From positions 1-19,566 of the forward strand of contig DAICYU010000015.1 of the NCBI GenBank assembly GCA_027311485.1: 19,566 nt of DNA, in the 5' to 3' direction. Origin of the DNA: Acetobacteraceae bacterium (GTDB taxonomy: Bacteria; Pseudomonadota; Alphaproteobacteria; Acetobacterales; Acetobacteraceae). The notes beneath the pieces were generated by a model. The model saw only the letters and a list, made by a program, of their open reading frames with translations. It did no database searches and was not told the DNA's origin. Position numbers and translations under genes: made by a program. Below, in pieces: positions 7,008-14,947 of this stretch (positions are counted from its first letter, which is position 1; every line of letters begins with the position of its first letter).

Positions 7008-7313
7008 CTACAGGCCGCCGTTGTCGTACCACAGCGGGTTCGCGGCATTGTTGCGGTTCGCCCGGCTGTCGTATGGCGGCTGTATGGGCGCCCAAAGCAC
7101 AACCGGCAGGTTGCCGATGGTGAATAAGGGCCGGGGACCCGGCGGTGGCGCCGGTGGGGTTGGGCGCATGAACGGCTGGGTTGCCGTGCGCCCAGACACA
7201 GGCGGTCCGTGCCTGCGAACGACGCTCTGCGTCTGATTCTCTGTCTGAGCCTGGGCGGAAGCTACCACCAGCATCGCCGCGGCGCCGCACGCCAGTAGAA
7301 GTGTCGCTTTCAT
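7008..7313 (-). CDS. Small secreted Pro-rich protein, unknown function
   Basis: The predicted product has 101 residues. MKATLLLACGAAAMLVVASAQA is a clear signal peptide with an AQA cleavage site. The mature part of about 79 residues holds a Pro-rich stretch (RPTPPAPPPGPRP, near 50-62) and a Trp/Asn-rich end (SRANRNNAANPLWYDNGGL). I recognise no family. ATG 7313 was chosen because the signal peptide begins there and GGGAG lies about 11 bases upstream; the frame is open further upstream, but that part is Arg-rich with no signal. It is the last gene before a convergent boundary. The clean signal peptide supports a real gene, and a periplasmic or outer-surface location follows from it. Confidence 0.65.
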   Translation of the reverse strand: MKATLLLACGAAAMLVVASAQAQTENQTQSVVRRHGPPVSGRTATQPFMRPTPPAPPPGPRPLFTIGNLPVVLWAPIQPPYDSRANRNNAANPLWYDNGGL

Positions 7314-7502
7314 GATGATGCGATCTCCCGACATGACCGAACGCACGGCGCCCTGTCGGCGGGAATGGCCCGGCCGGCATGCGCCGCTGCCATGAAAGGG
7401 GACATGGTCCCGAGTCGTGCCAAAAAGCAGCGAAAGCCATATCACGTTCGCGTTATTTGGCGGCGGCAGGCAGGCGCTATTGCGACCGGCGTGGCGGCGA
7501 GA

Positions 7503-8084
7503 TCAGATCGCCTGCGCGACCTGATGCCCGCCGTGCCAGATCATCGTCAGCGCGACATACAGCACGATCAGAAGGCCGATCCAGGCGATCCAGCGGTATC
7601 GCTCCAGCAGCCGAGCGACCAGATTGGCCGCAATGCCCATCAGGCCGACGGACAGCAGCAGGCCGGCGATCAGCACCCACAGCCGATCATGCGCGGCGCC
7701 AGCCACGGCCAGGACGTTGTCGAGGCTCATGGACACATCGGCCAGGATGATCTGCATCATCGCCTGCCGTAACGTCTTGCCGGCGCCGGCGGTGGCGATG
7801 TGATGCGGCCGCCGAAGCTCCCGATACATGCGCCAGCACACCCATAGCAGCAGCAGTCCGCCGGCCAGCAACAGCCCAATGATCGCCAGCAATTGCAGTG
7901 CCACTGCGCCCATGGCGATGCGGATGACGGTCGCGCCGCCAATGCCCAACAGGATGGCCGGCCGCTTCTGCCGCGGCGGCAGGCCATTCACCGCCATGCC
8001 CACCACGACAGCGTTGTCGCCGGCCAGCGCTACGTCGATCATCACGACCTGCGCCAGCGCCAGCAGGTCTTGCGTCGAATCCAT
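7503..8084 (-). CDS. TerC/YjbE family integral membrane protein
   Basis: The 193-residue protein is mostly hydrophobic helices and fits the YjbE branch of the TerC family, whose members are linked to metal-ion (often manganese) export or protection. The two family acidic motifs are visible: DVALAGDNAVVVGMA (17-31) and ADVSMSLDNVLAVAGAA (starting near 115). They lie in the two halves of the protein, separated by a basic cytosolic loop (RMYRELRRPHH). About six membrane segments are apparent. ATG 8084 starts MDSTQDLLALAQVVMIDVALAGDN; the nearest AAAGG lies about 10 bases upstream and a second one abuts the ATG. It diverges from purB over 80 bases. I looked there for a yybP-ykoY manganese riboswitch and did not see one. 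Confidence 0.85.
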   Translation of the reverse strand: MDSTQDLLALAQVVMIDVALAGDNAVVVGMAVNGLPPRQKRPAILLGIGGATVIRIAMGAVALQLLAIIGLLLAGGLLLLWVCWRMYRELRRPHHIATAGAGKTLRQAMMQIILADVSMSLDNVLAVAGAAHDRLWVLIAGLLLSVGLMGIAANLVARLLERYRWIAWIGLLIVLYVALTMIWHGGHQVAQAI

Positions 8085-8164
8085 TCCTTTCCAACCTTTC
8101 CATGCTTGTCAGCCGGGCGGCTCGGCGCTAGCTGGCCCTTTCACGACAATCGGACAAGACAGCG

Positions 8165-9496
8165 ATGGTTCCCCGCTACTCAAGACCCGAAATGGCCGCG
8201 ATTTGGGCGCCCGAGAACCGGTATCGCATCTGGTTTGAGATCGAGGCGCTGGCAGCCGAGGGCATGGCACGGGTTGGCGCCATTCCCGAATCAGCCGCGC
8301 GCACGATCCGCGAGAAAGGCGCGCCCAAGCTGGCCGCCATGAACGCCGACGACGTCGCGCGGATCGACGCGATCGAGCGGGAAACGCGGCACGACGTCAT
8401 CGCCTTCCTGACCTGGCTGGCCGAGGCGATCGGGCCGGACTCCCGCTTCGTACACCAGGGCATGACCAGCTCCGACGTGCTGGACACCTGTCTGTCGGTC
8501 CAACTGACACAAGCGGCGGACCTGCTGCTGAAGGATCTTGATGCGGTGCTGGCCGCGCTGAAAACGCGGGCGCTGGAACACAAATACACGCTGACCATCG
8601 GCCGCAGCCACGGCATCCACGCCGAACCGACGACCTTCGGCCTGAAGCTGGCCGGCCATTATGCCGAGTTCGCGCGCAACCGCGCCCGCCTGTTCGCCGC
8701 GCGGGAAGAAATCGCCGTGGCCGCGGTCAGCGGCGCGGTCGGGACCTTTGCGCACCTGGACCCGTCGGTTGAGGAATACGTCGCCAGCAAGTTGGGGCTG
8801 CGGCCGGAGCCGGTGTCCACCCAGGTGATCCCGCGCGACCGGCATGCGGCATTCTTCTGCACCCTGGGCGTGATCGCCAGCGGCATCGAACGGCTGGCGA
8901 CGGAAGTGCGGCATCTGCAGCGCAGCGAAGTGCGGGAAGCCGAGGAGTTCTTCCATCCCGGCCAGAAAGGCTCCTCGGCAATGCCGCATAAGCGGAACCC
9001 GGTGTTGAGCGAGAACCTGACCGGCTTGGCGCGTATCGTGCGCTCCGCCGTCACTCCGGCGCTGGAGAACGTGACGCTGTGGCACGAACGCGACATCAGC
9101 CATTCGTCGGTGGAACGGGCGATCGGGCCGGATGCGACGGTGACGCTGGATTTCGCGCTGATGCGCCTGGCCGGGATGATGGAGCGGCTGGCGGTGTATC
9201 CGGAGCGGATGCTGGCCAACCTGGAAAGCCTGGGCGGCGTGGTCCACTCGGGTGAGGTGCTGCTGGCCCTGACCAAGGCGGGCATCCTGCGGGAGGACGC
9301 CTACCGCATCGTGCAAAGCTGCGCCATGGCGACCTGGACGAAGTTGGGCACGCCCGAGGGACGCAGCTTCCGGGCAAACCTGGACGCCGATCCGGACGTC
9401 GCGCGGATGGTGAAGCCGGCGGAACTGGATGCGGCCATGGACCCGCAACTGCATCTGCGGGCGGTCGACCGGATCTTTGAACGGGTGTTCGGGTAG
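8165..9496 (+). CDS. purB: Adenylosuccinate lyase
   Basis: PurB cleaves SAICAR to AICAR and adenylosuccinate to AMP, releasing fumarate, in purine synthesis. The 443 residues match the family length. Landmarks are the N-terminal MVPRYSRPEMAAIW, TRHDVIAFLTWL (74-85), MTSSDVLDT (100-108), SHGIHAEPTTFG (148-159, with the likely catalytic His) and the fumarase/aspartase signature GSSAMPHKRNP (269-279) with the flexible-loop serine. ATG 8165 is the family start. It stands alone: divergent from the TerC gene and convergent with the flavin monooxygenase gene. Confidence 0.97.
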   Translation: MVPRYSRPEMAAIWAPENRYRIWFEIEALAAEGMARVGAIPESAARTIREKGAPKLAAMNADDVARIDAIERETRHDVIAFLTWLAEAIGPDSRFVHQGMTSSDVLDTCLSVQLTQAADLLLKDLDAVLAALKTRALEHKYTLTIGRSHGIHAEPTTFGLKLAGHYAEFARNRARLFAAREEIAVAAVSGAVGTFAHLDPSVEEYVASKLGLRPEPVSTQVIPRDRHAAFFCTLGVIASGIERLATEVRHLQRSEVREAEEFFHPGQKGSSAMPHKRNPVLSENLTGLARIVRSAVTPALENVTLWHERDISHSSVERAIGPDATVTLDFALMRLAGMMERLAVYPERMLANLESLGGVVHSGEVLLALTKAGILREDAYRIVQSCAMATWTKLGTPEGRSFRANLDADPDVARMVKPAELDAAMDPQLHLRAVDRIFERVFG

Positions 9497-9547
9497 GGGT
9501 TGGTCGGGGCCGTCAAGGCGTGGCGGCCTCGCCATCTTACCCAACCC
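9497..9547. terminator. Nested inverted repeat between purB and the monooxygenase gene
   Basis: GGGTTGG (9497-9503) pairs with CCAACCC (9541-9547). Inside, CGGGGCCG (9505-9512) pairs with CGGCCTCG (9524-9531) with one G-U pair. The element starts right after the purB stop and reaches into the last codons of the minus-strand gene. It is a candidate bidirectional terminator. Confidence 0.45.
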
Positions 9548-11036
9548 GCCGCGACTCCCCCCGCCGCGTGAACGTCATCACCCCGTCCTCGATCCGTCCG
9601 AGCCGCAGCGCCGCCGTGTCGCGGGCGTAGTTCTGGTAAAGCTTCCACGGCACCTTCGACCCCTGCTTCGGCAACAGCGCCAGCGCGCGCTGCACATAAC
9701 CCGAGGTGAAATCCAGAAACGGCGCTTCCTCCACCGACGCATCGCGCCGCGGGGTCGCCACATCATACCCGCGCCGGCGCATGTGGTTCAGTAGCCGGCA
9801 GACATAGGCGCAGGTCAGGTCCGCTTTCAGCGTCCAGGATGCGTTCGTGTAGCCAAACACCGACGCCAGGTTCGGCACGTCGCTGAACATCATGCCCTTG
9901 TAACAAAGCGCCTTTGACAGATCCACCGGAACGCCATCGACACCAAACGCGACATCCCCCAGCAGATTGAGCTTCAGTCCCGTTGCCGTAACGACAATAT
10001 CGGCGTCCATTTCCTGCCCGGACTGAAGCCGCAATCCGTTCGGTGTGAAGGTTTCGATATGTCCGGTTTCCACCGAGGCACGTCCGCTCCGAATCGCCCG
10101 GAACAGGTCGGCATCCGGCACCAGGCACAGCCGCTGGTCCCACGGTTTGTACTGCGGCGTGAAATGCGTCGCCACGTCGTAGTCCGGGCCAAGCGCCTGT
10201 TGCGCCATCTGCAGGATGCGTTGCTTCACCTGTTCCGGCTTCCGCCGCGCCAGACGGTAGAAGTACATACCAAGTAAAATATTTTTCCACCGCGTAATCC
10301 GGTACGCGAGCATCGCCGGCAGGCGGGTCCGCAGCCAGTTGGCAGCGCGGTCCTCCGACGGCCGAGCAACGATGTAGGTGGGAGATCGTTGGATCATAGT
10401 TACGTGTGCTGCTGTCTTCGCCATCTCCGGCACGATCGTAACGGCCGTTGCACCGCTGCCGATCACCACCACGCGCCTGCCCGCATAGTCCAGATCCGCA
10501 GGCCAGAACTGCGGATGAACGATCCGGCCGCGGAACTGCTCAAGCCCCGCAAACGCCGGCGCATACCCTTCGGCGTAGCTGTAGTAGCCGCCGCACATCA
10601 GCAGAAAGCCGCAGCTCAGCCGGACAATCTCTCCCGTATCCGTCCGCTCCGCCTCGATCAGCCAACGCGCCTCCGCCGATGACCAGGATGCTCGGCGGAC
10701 GCGGTGATGGAACCGGATATGCCGGTCGATCCCGTATGCGGCAGCCGTCTCCCGCACATAGGCCAGGATGGACGGGCCGTCGGCAATCGCCTTCGCCTCC
10801 CGCCACGGGCGAAACGAATACCCCAGGGTGAACATGTCTGAATCCGACCGCACGCCAGGGTAACGAAAAAGATCCCACGTGCCGCCGATCGCGGCGCGCG
10901 CCTCCAGGATCGCGTAGCGCAATCCCGGACAGCGTGTGTTCAGGTGATACCCGGCGCCGATACCAGACAGACCGGCGCCGACGATCAGCACATCCAGATG
11001 CTCCACCGCCTCGCGATGAGACTCCATATCGGCCAT
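9537..11036 (-). CDS. Baeyer-Villiger-type flavin monooxygenase (class B, EthA-like)
   Basis: The 499-residue flavoprotein uses FAD, NADPH and O2; relatives turn ketones into esters or oxidise sulfides and thioamides. The first Rossmann motif is GAGLSGIG (20-27). GGTWDLFRYPGVRSDSD (51-67) is typical of this family. FRGRIVHPQFWP (168-179) satisfies the Baeyer-Villiger fingerprint FxGxxxHxxxW. The second dinucleotide motif is GSGATA (193-198), and VTATG occurs late in the sequence. ATG 11036 has GAGG about 10 bases upstream. It lies 51 bases downstream of an amidase gene on the same strand with no hairpin between them, so the two are probably cotranscribed. The true substrate cannot be read from sequence. 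Confidence 0.92.
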   Translation of the reverse strand: MADMESHREAVEHLDVLIVGAGLSGIGAGYHLNTRCPGLRYAILEARAAIGGTWDLFRYPGVRSDSDMFTLGYSFRPWREAKAIADGPSILAYVRETAAAYGIDRHIRFHHRVRRASWSSAEARWLIEAERTDTGEIVRLSCGFLLMCGGYYSYAEGYAPAFAGLEQFRGRIVHPQFWPADLDYAGRRVVVIGSGATAVTIVPEMAKTAAHVTMIQRSPTYIVARPSEDRAANWLRTRLPAMLAYRITRWKNILLGMYFYRLARRKPEQVKQRILQMAQQALGPDYDVATHFTPQYKPWDQRLCLVPDADLFRAIRSGRASVETGHIETFTPNGLRLQSGQEMDADIVVTATGLKLNLLGDVAFGVDGVPVDLSKALCYKGMMFSDVPNLASVFGYTNASWTLKADLTCAYVCRLLNHMRRRGYDVATPRRDASVEEAPFLDFTSGYVQRALALLPKQGSKVPWKLYQNYARDTAALRLGRIEDGVMTFTRRGESRRVG

Positions 11037-11087
11037 GCGTAGGGTGCCTCATATGTCGGGGCCGGGCAGCCGCGGGTGACGGTGCTG

Positions 11088-12527
11088 CTACCAGCTCGGC
11101 GGCGGTTTGAACGCGAAACCTGCCTGCTCCAGCAACGCCGCTGCCTCGATCGTGATCCGGTCGCCATACAGCGGACCGGCAATCTGCACCCCGATCGGCA
11201 GGCCGCTGTCAGCGCCCAGGCCAAGCGGCGCGACCGAGGCGGGAAGGTGATAGCCGCAGGTGATGCCAGGCCAGAACAGCATATCGTTGTAGGCAATTTC
11301 CCGGCCCGCCACGGTCATCGTCCGCTCCCAGGTCGCGCCATCCTGCCGGTGGGGCAGGGCGGCGGTGCCAATCACCGGGCACAGCAGCACGTCCCAGTCG
11401 CGGAAGAACGCCGACCACAGCCGCCGCCACTGGAACCGCCTCTCGTTCATCCCCAGCCAGGCGCGATGCGTCAGGTCCACCATGCGGACCATGATGTCAT
11501 CCGCGCTCATGTCGCTGTCCTTCAGCGCGGCGACCCGTTCGCGGTTGCGCGCCAGCACCGCCTCGGTCTGCCGGCCGCTCCAGGCGGACTCCAGCAGCCG
11601 CAGATACAAATGGAACGCCTCGGTCGGGTCGAAGGCAGGCCGAGCGGTGCGGCTGATGGTGGCGCCTTCGCGCTCCAACAGGTCGGCGAGTTCATTGATC
11701 TTCGCCACTGTCTCCCCATCCGTCGCCTGTCCCGGCTGCTCCGCCCACACCGCGATCCGCATATCTTTCAGGGAACGGAAGCGCGGCGCCGGCAGGTTCA
11801 GCGTCAGCGCGGTTTCGTCCGGGTCCGGGCCGGCCAGCACCTCCAGCGCGACGGCGAGGTCCGAGGCTGAACGGGTGATCGGGCCGCTGACCGCGATGTC
11901 GGTGCCGGCCGCGCTGCTGGTGGCGGGGTCGCCGAAATTCGGGATCAGCCCAAAGGTGGGCTTATGGCCGAACAGGCCGCAAAAATGCGCTGGCACGCGG
12001 ATGGACCCGCCGATATCGGTACCGATCTCCATGCCGGTCAGGCCCGCGGCGGCGGCGGCGGCCGACCCGCCGGAGGAGCCGCCGGGCGTGCGCTCGGTGT
12101 TCCAGGGGTTGGAGGTGGTGCCGTAAACCGGGTTGTAGCTCTGCCAGTCCGCCAGATCGACCGGGACATTGGTTTTGCCGAACATCACCGCGCCGGCATC
12201 CTCCAGCCGGCGCACGGTGATCGTGGTGACGCGCGCCGGCTTGTCCTTTGCCGCCATGTGCCCGCGCGTGCTGGGCAACCCGGCGATGTCGAAACTTTCC
12301 TTCGCCGTCATCGGCACGCCGAAGAACGGCGCCGACTTGTCGGACTGGCTGTCCAGCATCCGGGCGCGGGTCCGGGCGCGATCGAAATCGCGGACGACCA
12401 CCGCGTTGATGCGGCCGTCCTGCGCTTCGACCCGGCCGATATAGTGGTCCAGCAGTTCCAGCGCGCCGATCTTGCGGGTCCGCACCAGATCCGCAAGTTG
12501 CGAGGCCGAGAGGAATGTCGGGTCCAT
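11088..12527 (-). CDS. Amidase signature family hydrolase
   Basis: The 479-residue enzyme has the complete Ser-cisSer-Lys machinery of the amidase signature family: Lys76 in GVPMTAKESFD, cis-Ser151 in GGSSGGS and nucleophile Ser175 in GTDIGGSIRVPA. The 24-residue Ser-Ser spacing is as in well-studied members. Such enzymes hydrolyse amides, carbamates or esters, or act in tRNA transamidation; lack of neighbouring gatB/gatC argues against GatA. I chose ATG 12527 (MDPTFLSASQLADLVR) because family similarity begins there; the frame is open much further upstream, but that part is a low-complexity Arg/Thr-rich stretch running under the divergent gene's promoter. It is the first gene of a likely operon with the flavin monooxygenase. 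Confidence 0.93.
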   Translation of the reverse strand: MDPTFLSASQLADLVRTRKIGALELLDHYIGRVEAQDGRINAVVVRDFDRARTRARMLDSQSDKSAPFFGVPMTAKESFDIAGLPSTRGHMAAKDKPARVTTITVRRLEDAGAVMFGKTNVPVDLADWQSYNPVYGTTSNPWNTERTPGGSSGGSAAAAAAGLTGMEIGTDIGGSIRVPAHFCGLFGHKPTFGLIPNFGDPATSSAAGTDIAVSGPITRSASDLAVALEVLAGPDPDETALTLNLPAPRFRSLKDMRIAVWAEQPGQATDGETVAKINELADLLEREGATISRTARPAFDPTEAFHLYLRLLESAWSGRQTEAVLARNRERVAALKDSDMSADDIMVRMVDLTHRAWLGMNERRFQWRRLWSAFFRDWDVLLCPVIGTAALPHRQDGATWERTMTVAGREIAYNDMLFWPGITCGYHLPASVAPLGLGADSGLPIGVQIAGPLYGDRITIEAAALLEQAGFAFKPPPSW

Positions 12528-12560
12528 GGCTGCCGTCCTGCTGTCTGTGTTGCGGGCAGC

Positions 12561-12587
12561 GTTGCACCAACCCGGGCCGGGTTCAAC
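12561..12587. promoter_or_regulatory. Palindrome in the amidase/DUF2147 divergent region
   Basis: AACCCGG-G-CCGGGTT (12569-12583) is a perfect 7+1+7 palindrome, flanked by GTTG (12561-12564) and CAAC (12584-12587). It lies 34 bases upstream of the amidase ATG and 119 bases before the divergent gene, a reasonable place for an operator. Confidence 0.3.
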
Positions 12588-12705
12588 GTGCGTGTTTGAC
12601 GTGCGGACGGGCGCGGACCATCGCCGGCGGCCCCTTGACGCGCCCGGCTGATGACAAACCTGAAGGGCGTCGCGGCTGCCCAGCCATGGCCAGGGAAGGA
12701 TCGTC

Positions 12706-13203
12706 ATGTTTCTGCGGATGATGCGGCCGGTTGGCGTGCGGCCGGTAGGATTGCGGCTGGCGGCTTTGCTGATCCCTGTCGCTTTGCTGGCGGTACCTGT
12801 GCCGGCGCCGGCCGCCGATCTGTCCAGCCCCGTCGGGCGGTGGCGCACGATCGACGATCACACGCATCAGGCCAAGGCCATCGTCCGGATCTTTGAGCAG
12901 AACGGCAAGCTGTATGGCGTTGTCGAGAAAAGCCTGATCCCCAACCCGCCGCACCGCACATGCGACGCCTGCACCGATGACCGGAAGGGCAAGCCGATCC
13001 TGGGCATGGACATCATCCGCGGCCTGCAGCAGGACGGCGACACGTGGGACCACGGCACGATCCTGGACCCGGAGACCGGCAAGGTTTACCGCTGCAAGAT
13101 GTCCCTGCGCGATGGCGGCAGGAAGCTCGCAGTGCGCGGCTTCATCGGCTTCGCCCTGCTGGGCCGCACCCAGGTGTGGGAACGGGCGGCGGACGGGTCA
13201 TAG
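12706..13203 (+). CDS. Secreted DUF2147 domain protein
   Basis: The 165-residue protein has an N-terminal export signal, with a hydrophobic stretch at 16-34 and probable cleavage after PAPAA at about residue 37. The mature part is a single DUF2147 domain, a small calycin-like beta-barrel of unknown function common in proteobacterial envelopes. Family features are GRWRTID (44-50), MDIIRGL (101-107), GTILDPETGKVYRCKMSL (117-134) and VRGFIGFALLGRTQVWER (143-160). Cysteines at 86, 89 and 130 could form a disulfide in the periplasm. ATG 12706 has GGAAGG 6 bases upstream. It is alone on its strand, divergent from the amidase operon and convergent with thiE. Confidence 0.88.
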   Translation: MFLRMMRPVGVRPVGLRLAALLIPVALLAVPVPAPAADLSSPVGRWRTIDDHTHQAKAIVRIFEQNGKLYGVVEKSLIPNPPHRTCDACTDDRKGKPILGMDIIRGLQQDGDTWDHGTILDPETGKVYRCKMSLRDGGRKLAVRGFIGFALLGRTQVWERAADGS

Positions 13204-13220
13204 CCGCCTGACGGGCGGCT
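13202..13220. terminator. Hairpin overlapping the DUF2147 stop codon
   Basis: AGCCGCC (13202-13208) pairs perfectly with GGCGGCT (13214-13220) over a 5-base loop. The left arm includes the last two bases of the TAG stop. An alternative helix GACGGG/CCCGTC (13210-13227) overlaps it. It lies in the gap converging on thiE and has no T-tract. Confidence 0.4.
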
Positions 13221-13304
13221 TCCCGTCACCGGCCCTGATGACGCGGCGCTTCGTCCGCACCAACGACGTGGCGGTCCGCCATCGCTGCGTATCTGTCGCG
13301 TGGC

Positions 13305-13970
13305 CTACCCGCCAGCCTCCTGGATCGCTGCGTTCAGTGCCTTCACCCCTGCCGCCGGGCCGTCGGGGTGGTTCCACACGCAGCCGACCACCGCCAGGAA
13401 GTCGGCCCCCGCGCGGACCAGCGGGACGCAGTTTTCCGCCGTGATGCCGCCGATGGCGCAGCAGGGCAATTCCATCATCTCGGACCACCACGTCAGGATC
13501 TCGGGGGCCGCGACAACCGTGTTGTCCTTGGTGCCGGATGGGAAAAACGCACCGAAGGCGACGTAATCCGCTCCGTCCTCCCCCGCCTGCATCGCCAGGT
13601 CGCGGCTGTTCTTGCAGGTTACACCCAGCGTCAGGTCTGGCCCCATCAGACGCCGAGCGTCAACCGCCGGCATGTCGTCCTGCCCGACATGCGCGCCGTC
13701 GCAGCCGGTCGCGCGCACCAGGTCGGCGCGGTCGTTCAGCAGGAACGCCACGCCGCGCGACTGCGTGACCGGGCGCAGCGCGTCGATGGCGCGGCGCCAC
13801 GCATCGTCGTCCACGTCCTTCAGCCTTAGCTGTACCGCCGCCACATCGCCGGCATCCAGCGCCGCCGCCAACTGCGTGGCGAACGGCACCGGGTCCAGCT
13901 TCGGGGGCGTAATCAGGTAGACGCGGCAGCCGTCGGGCGCATCCGAAGCGCTGCCGCCTGCCGCCGCCAT
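13305..13970 (-). CDS. thiE: Thiamine-phosphate synthase
   Basis: ThiE couples the pyrimidine and thiazole halves of thiamine into thiamine phosphate. The 221-residue TIM barrel shows QLRLK (47-51), NDRADL (79-84), GCDGAHVGQDD (89-99), FGAFFPSGTK (139-148, phosphate and pyrophosphate contacts) and AIGGIT (172-177). These are somewhat divergent from the usual GVHLGQED and GPIFPTxTK but keep the key charged and glycine residues. Its ATG shares a base with the stop of the aldolase gene (TGATG), so translation is probably coupled. No other thi gene is in the window, and no TPP riboswitch is evident upstream of the operon. A ThiE-like TenI role is possible but less likely. Confidence 0.88.
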   Translation of the reverse strand: MAAAGGSASDAPDGCRVYLITPPKLDPVPFATQLAAALDAGDVAAVQLRLKDVDDDAWRRAIDALRPVTQSRGVAFLLNDRADLVRATGCDGAHVGQDDMPAVDARRLMGPDLTLGVTCKNSRDLAMQAGEDGADYVAFGAFFPSGTKDNTVVAAPEILTWWSEMMELPCCAIGGITAENCVPLVRAGADFLAVVGCVWNHPDGPAAGVKALNAAIQEAGG

Positions 13971-14884
13971 CAGGCCTTGCCGAGGTAGATGTCGATGACC
14001 TTGTTCAGCATTTCCAACGCCTGTTCCTTCGGGCGCTGGAAGGTGTTGCGGCCAATGATGCTGCCGCTGCCGCCGCCGTCGCGAATGCCGCGGACTTCAT
14101 CATACACGCCATCCAGGTCCTTGGCCTCGCCGCCCGAGAACACCACCACGAGCTTGCCGGCAAAGGACGCCTGCATCACGTGCTCGACGCGCTTGGCCAG
14201 GGTCGAGCCATCGAAGTTCTGGTAGCTCTTCTTCGCGGCTTCCAGGCTGACCACCGCCGTCGGCGGCTTCACCTTGATGATGGTGGCGCCGAGCAGCGCG
14301 GCCATCTGCGCGGCATAGGCGCAGATGTCGATCGCCGTTTCCGCTGCCTTGTCCAGGTTCGGGCCGCGCGGATAGCTCCACACCACCACGGCAAGGCCGG
14401 AGGCCTTGGCTTCCTCGGTCAGCTCACGCAGTTCTTCCATCTGGGCGAATGCGTATTCGCTGCCCGGATAGATGGTGAAGCCGATCGCGGCGCAGCCCAG
14501 GCGCAGCGCGTCCTTCACGCCGGCGGTGACGGCCTGATCCTTGTTGGTCGCCAGGCTGTTGGAACTGTTGACCTTCAGGATGGTCGGAATCTGCCCGGCA
14601 AACGTGTCGGCACCTTGCGCGATCATGCCCAGCGGCGCGGCGTAGGCGTTCAGCCCGGCCTCGATCGCCAGTTGATAATGATAGTGCGGGTCATAGGCCG
14701 GCGGGTTCGGGGCAAAGCTGCGGGCCGGCCCGTGTTCGAAACCCTGGTCGACCGGCAGGATCACGACCTTGCCGGTGCCGGCCAGCTTGCCGGTGCACAG
14801 AATGCGGGCCAGATTGGCTTTCACACCGGGGTTATCGCCCTCATACCAGTCGAGAATCTTCTTTACTTTCTGAGTCACGCGCAT
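13970..14884 (-). CDS. Class I fructose-bisphosphate aldolase (DhnA type)
   Basis: This Schiff-base aldolase splits or forms fructose 1,6-bisphosphate in glycolysis and gluconeogenesis. With ATG 14884 the product has 304 residues. Landmarks are VDQGFEHGP (45-53), GFTIYPGSEY (starting near 135), VVWSYPRGP (167-175), IIKVKPP (203-208) with the probable Schiff-base lysine, VFSGGEAKDLDG, and GRNTFQRP near the end. I preferred ATG 14884 over the ATG at 14926 because AAAGGA lies 9 bases before it and similarity starts at MRVTQKVKKIL. It follows an unrecognised gene by 63 bases and overlaps thiE by one base, forming an apparent three-gene minus-strand operon. Confidence 0.93.
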   Translation of the reverse strand: MRVTQKVKKILDWYEGDNPGVKANLARILCTGKLAGTGKVVILPVDQGFEHGPARSFAPNPPAYDPHYHYQLAIEAGLNAYAAPLGMIAQGADTFAGQIPTILKVNSSNSLATNKDQAVTAGVKDALRLGCAAIGFTIYPGSEYAFAQMEELRELTEEAKASGLAVVVWSYPRGPNLDKAAETAIDICAYAAQMAALLGATIIKVKPPTAVVSLEAAKKSYQNFDGSTLAKRVEHVMQASFAGKLVVVFSGGEAKDLDGVYDEVRGIRDGGGSGSIIGRNTFQRPKEQALEMLNKVIDIYLGKA

Positions 14885-14947
14885 CGAAGGCGGTCCTTTC
14901 CCTGAAATCGCTGTTAAGCTGGTCACTACCCTAGCGGCGCGCCGGTG

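Noticed and set aside
7470..7515. GCAGGCG/CGCCTGC inverted repeat at the end of the TerC gene as a terminator
   Set aside because: The loop is about 32 bases and the stem only 7, so it is not a convincing terminator.
8085..8164. Possible yybP-ykoY manganese riboswitch before the TerC/YjbE gene
   Set aside because: Such riboswitches are common upstream of TerC-type genes, but the 80-base region lacks the conserved loop sequences and is too short to hold the full element as well as purB signals.
8291..9544. Long minus-strand open frame opposite purB
   Set aside because: It lacks any recognisable domain and mirrors purB codon bias.
12528..12848. N-terminal extension of the amidase
   Set aside because: The open frame continues upstream, but similarity starts at MDPTFLSASQ and the extension is low-complexity and runs under the divergent DUF2147 gene.
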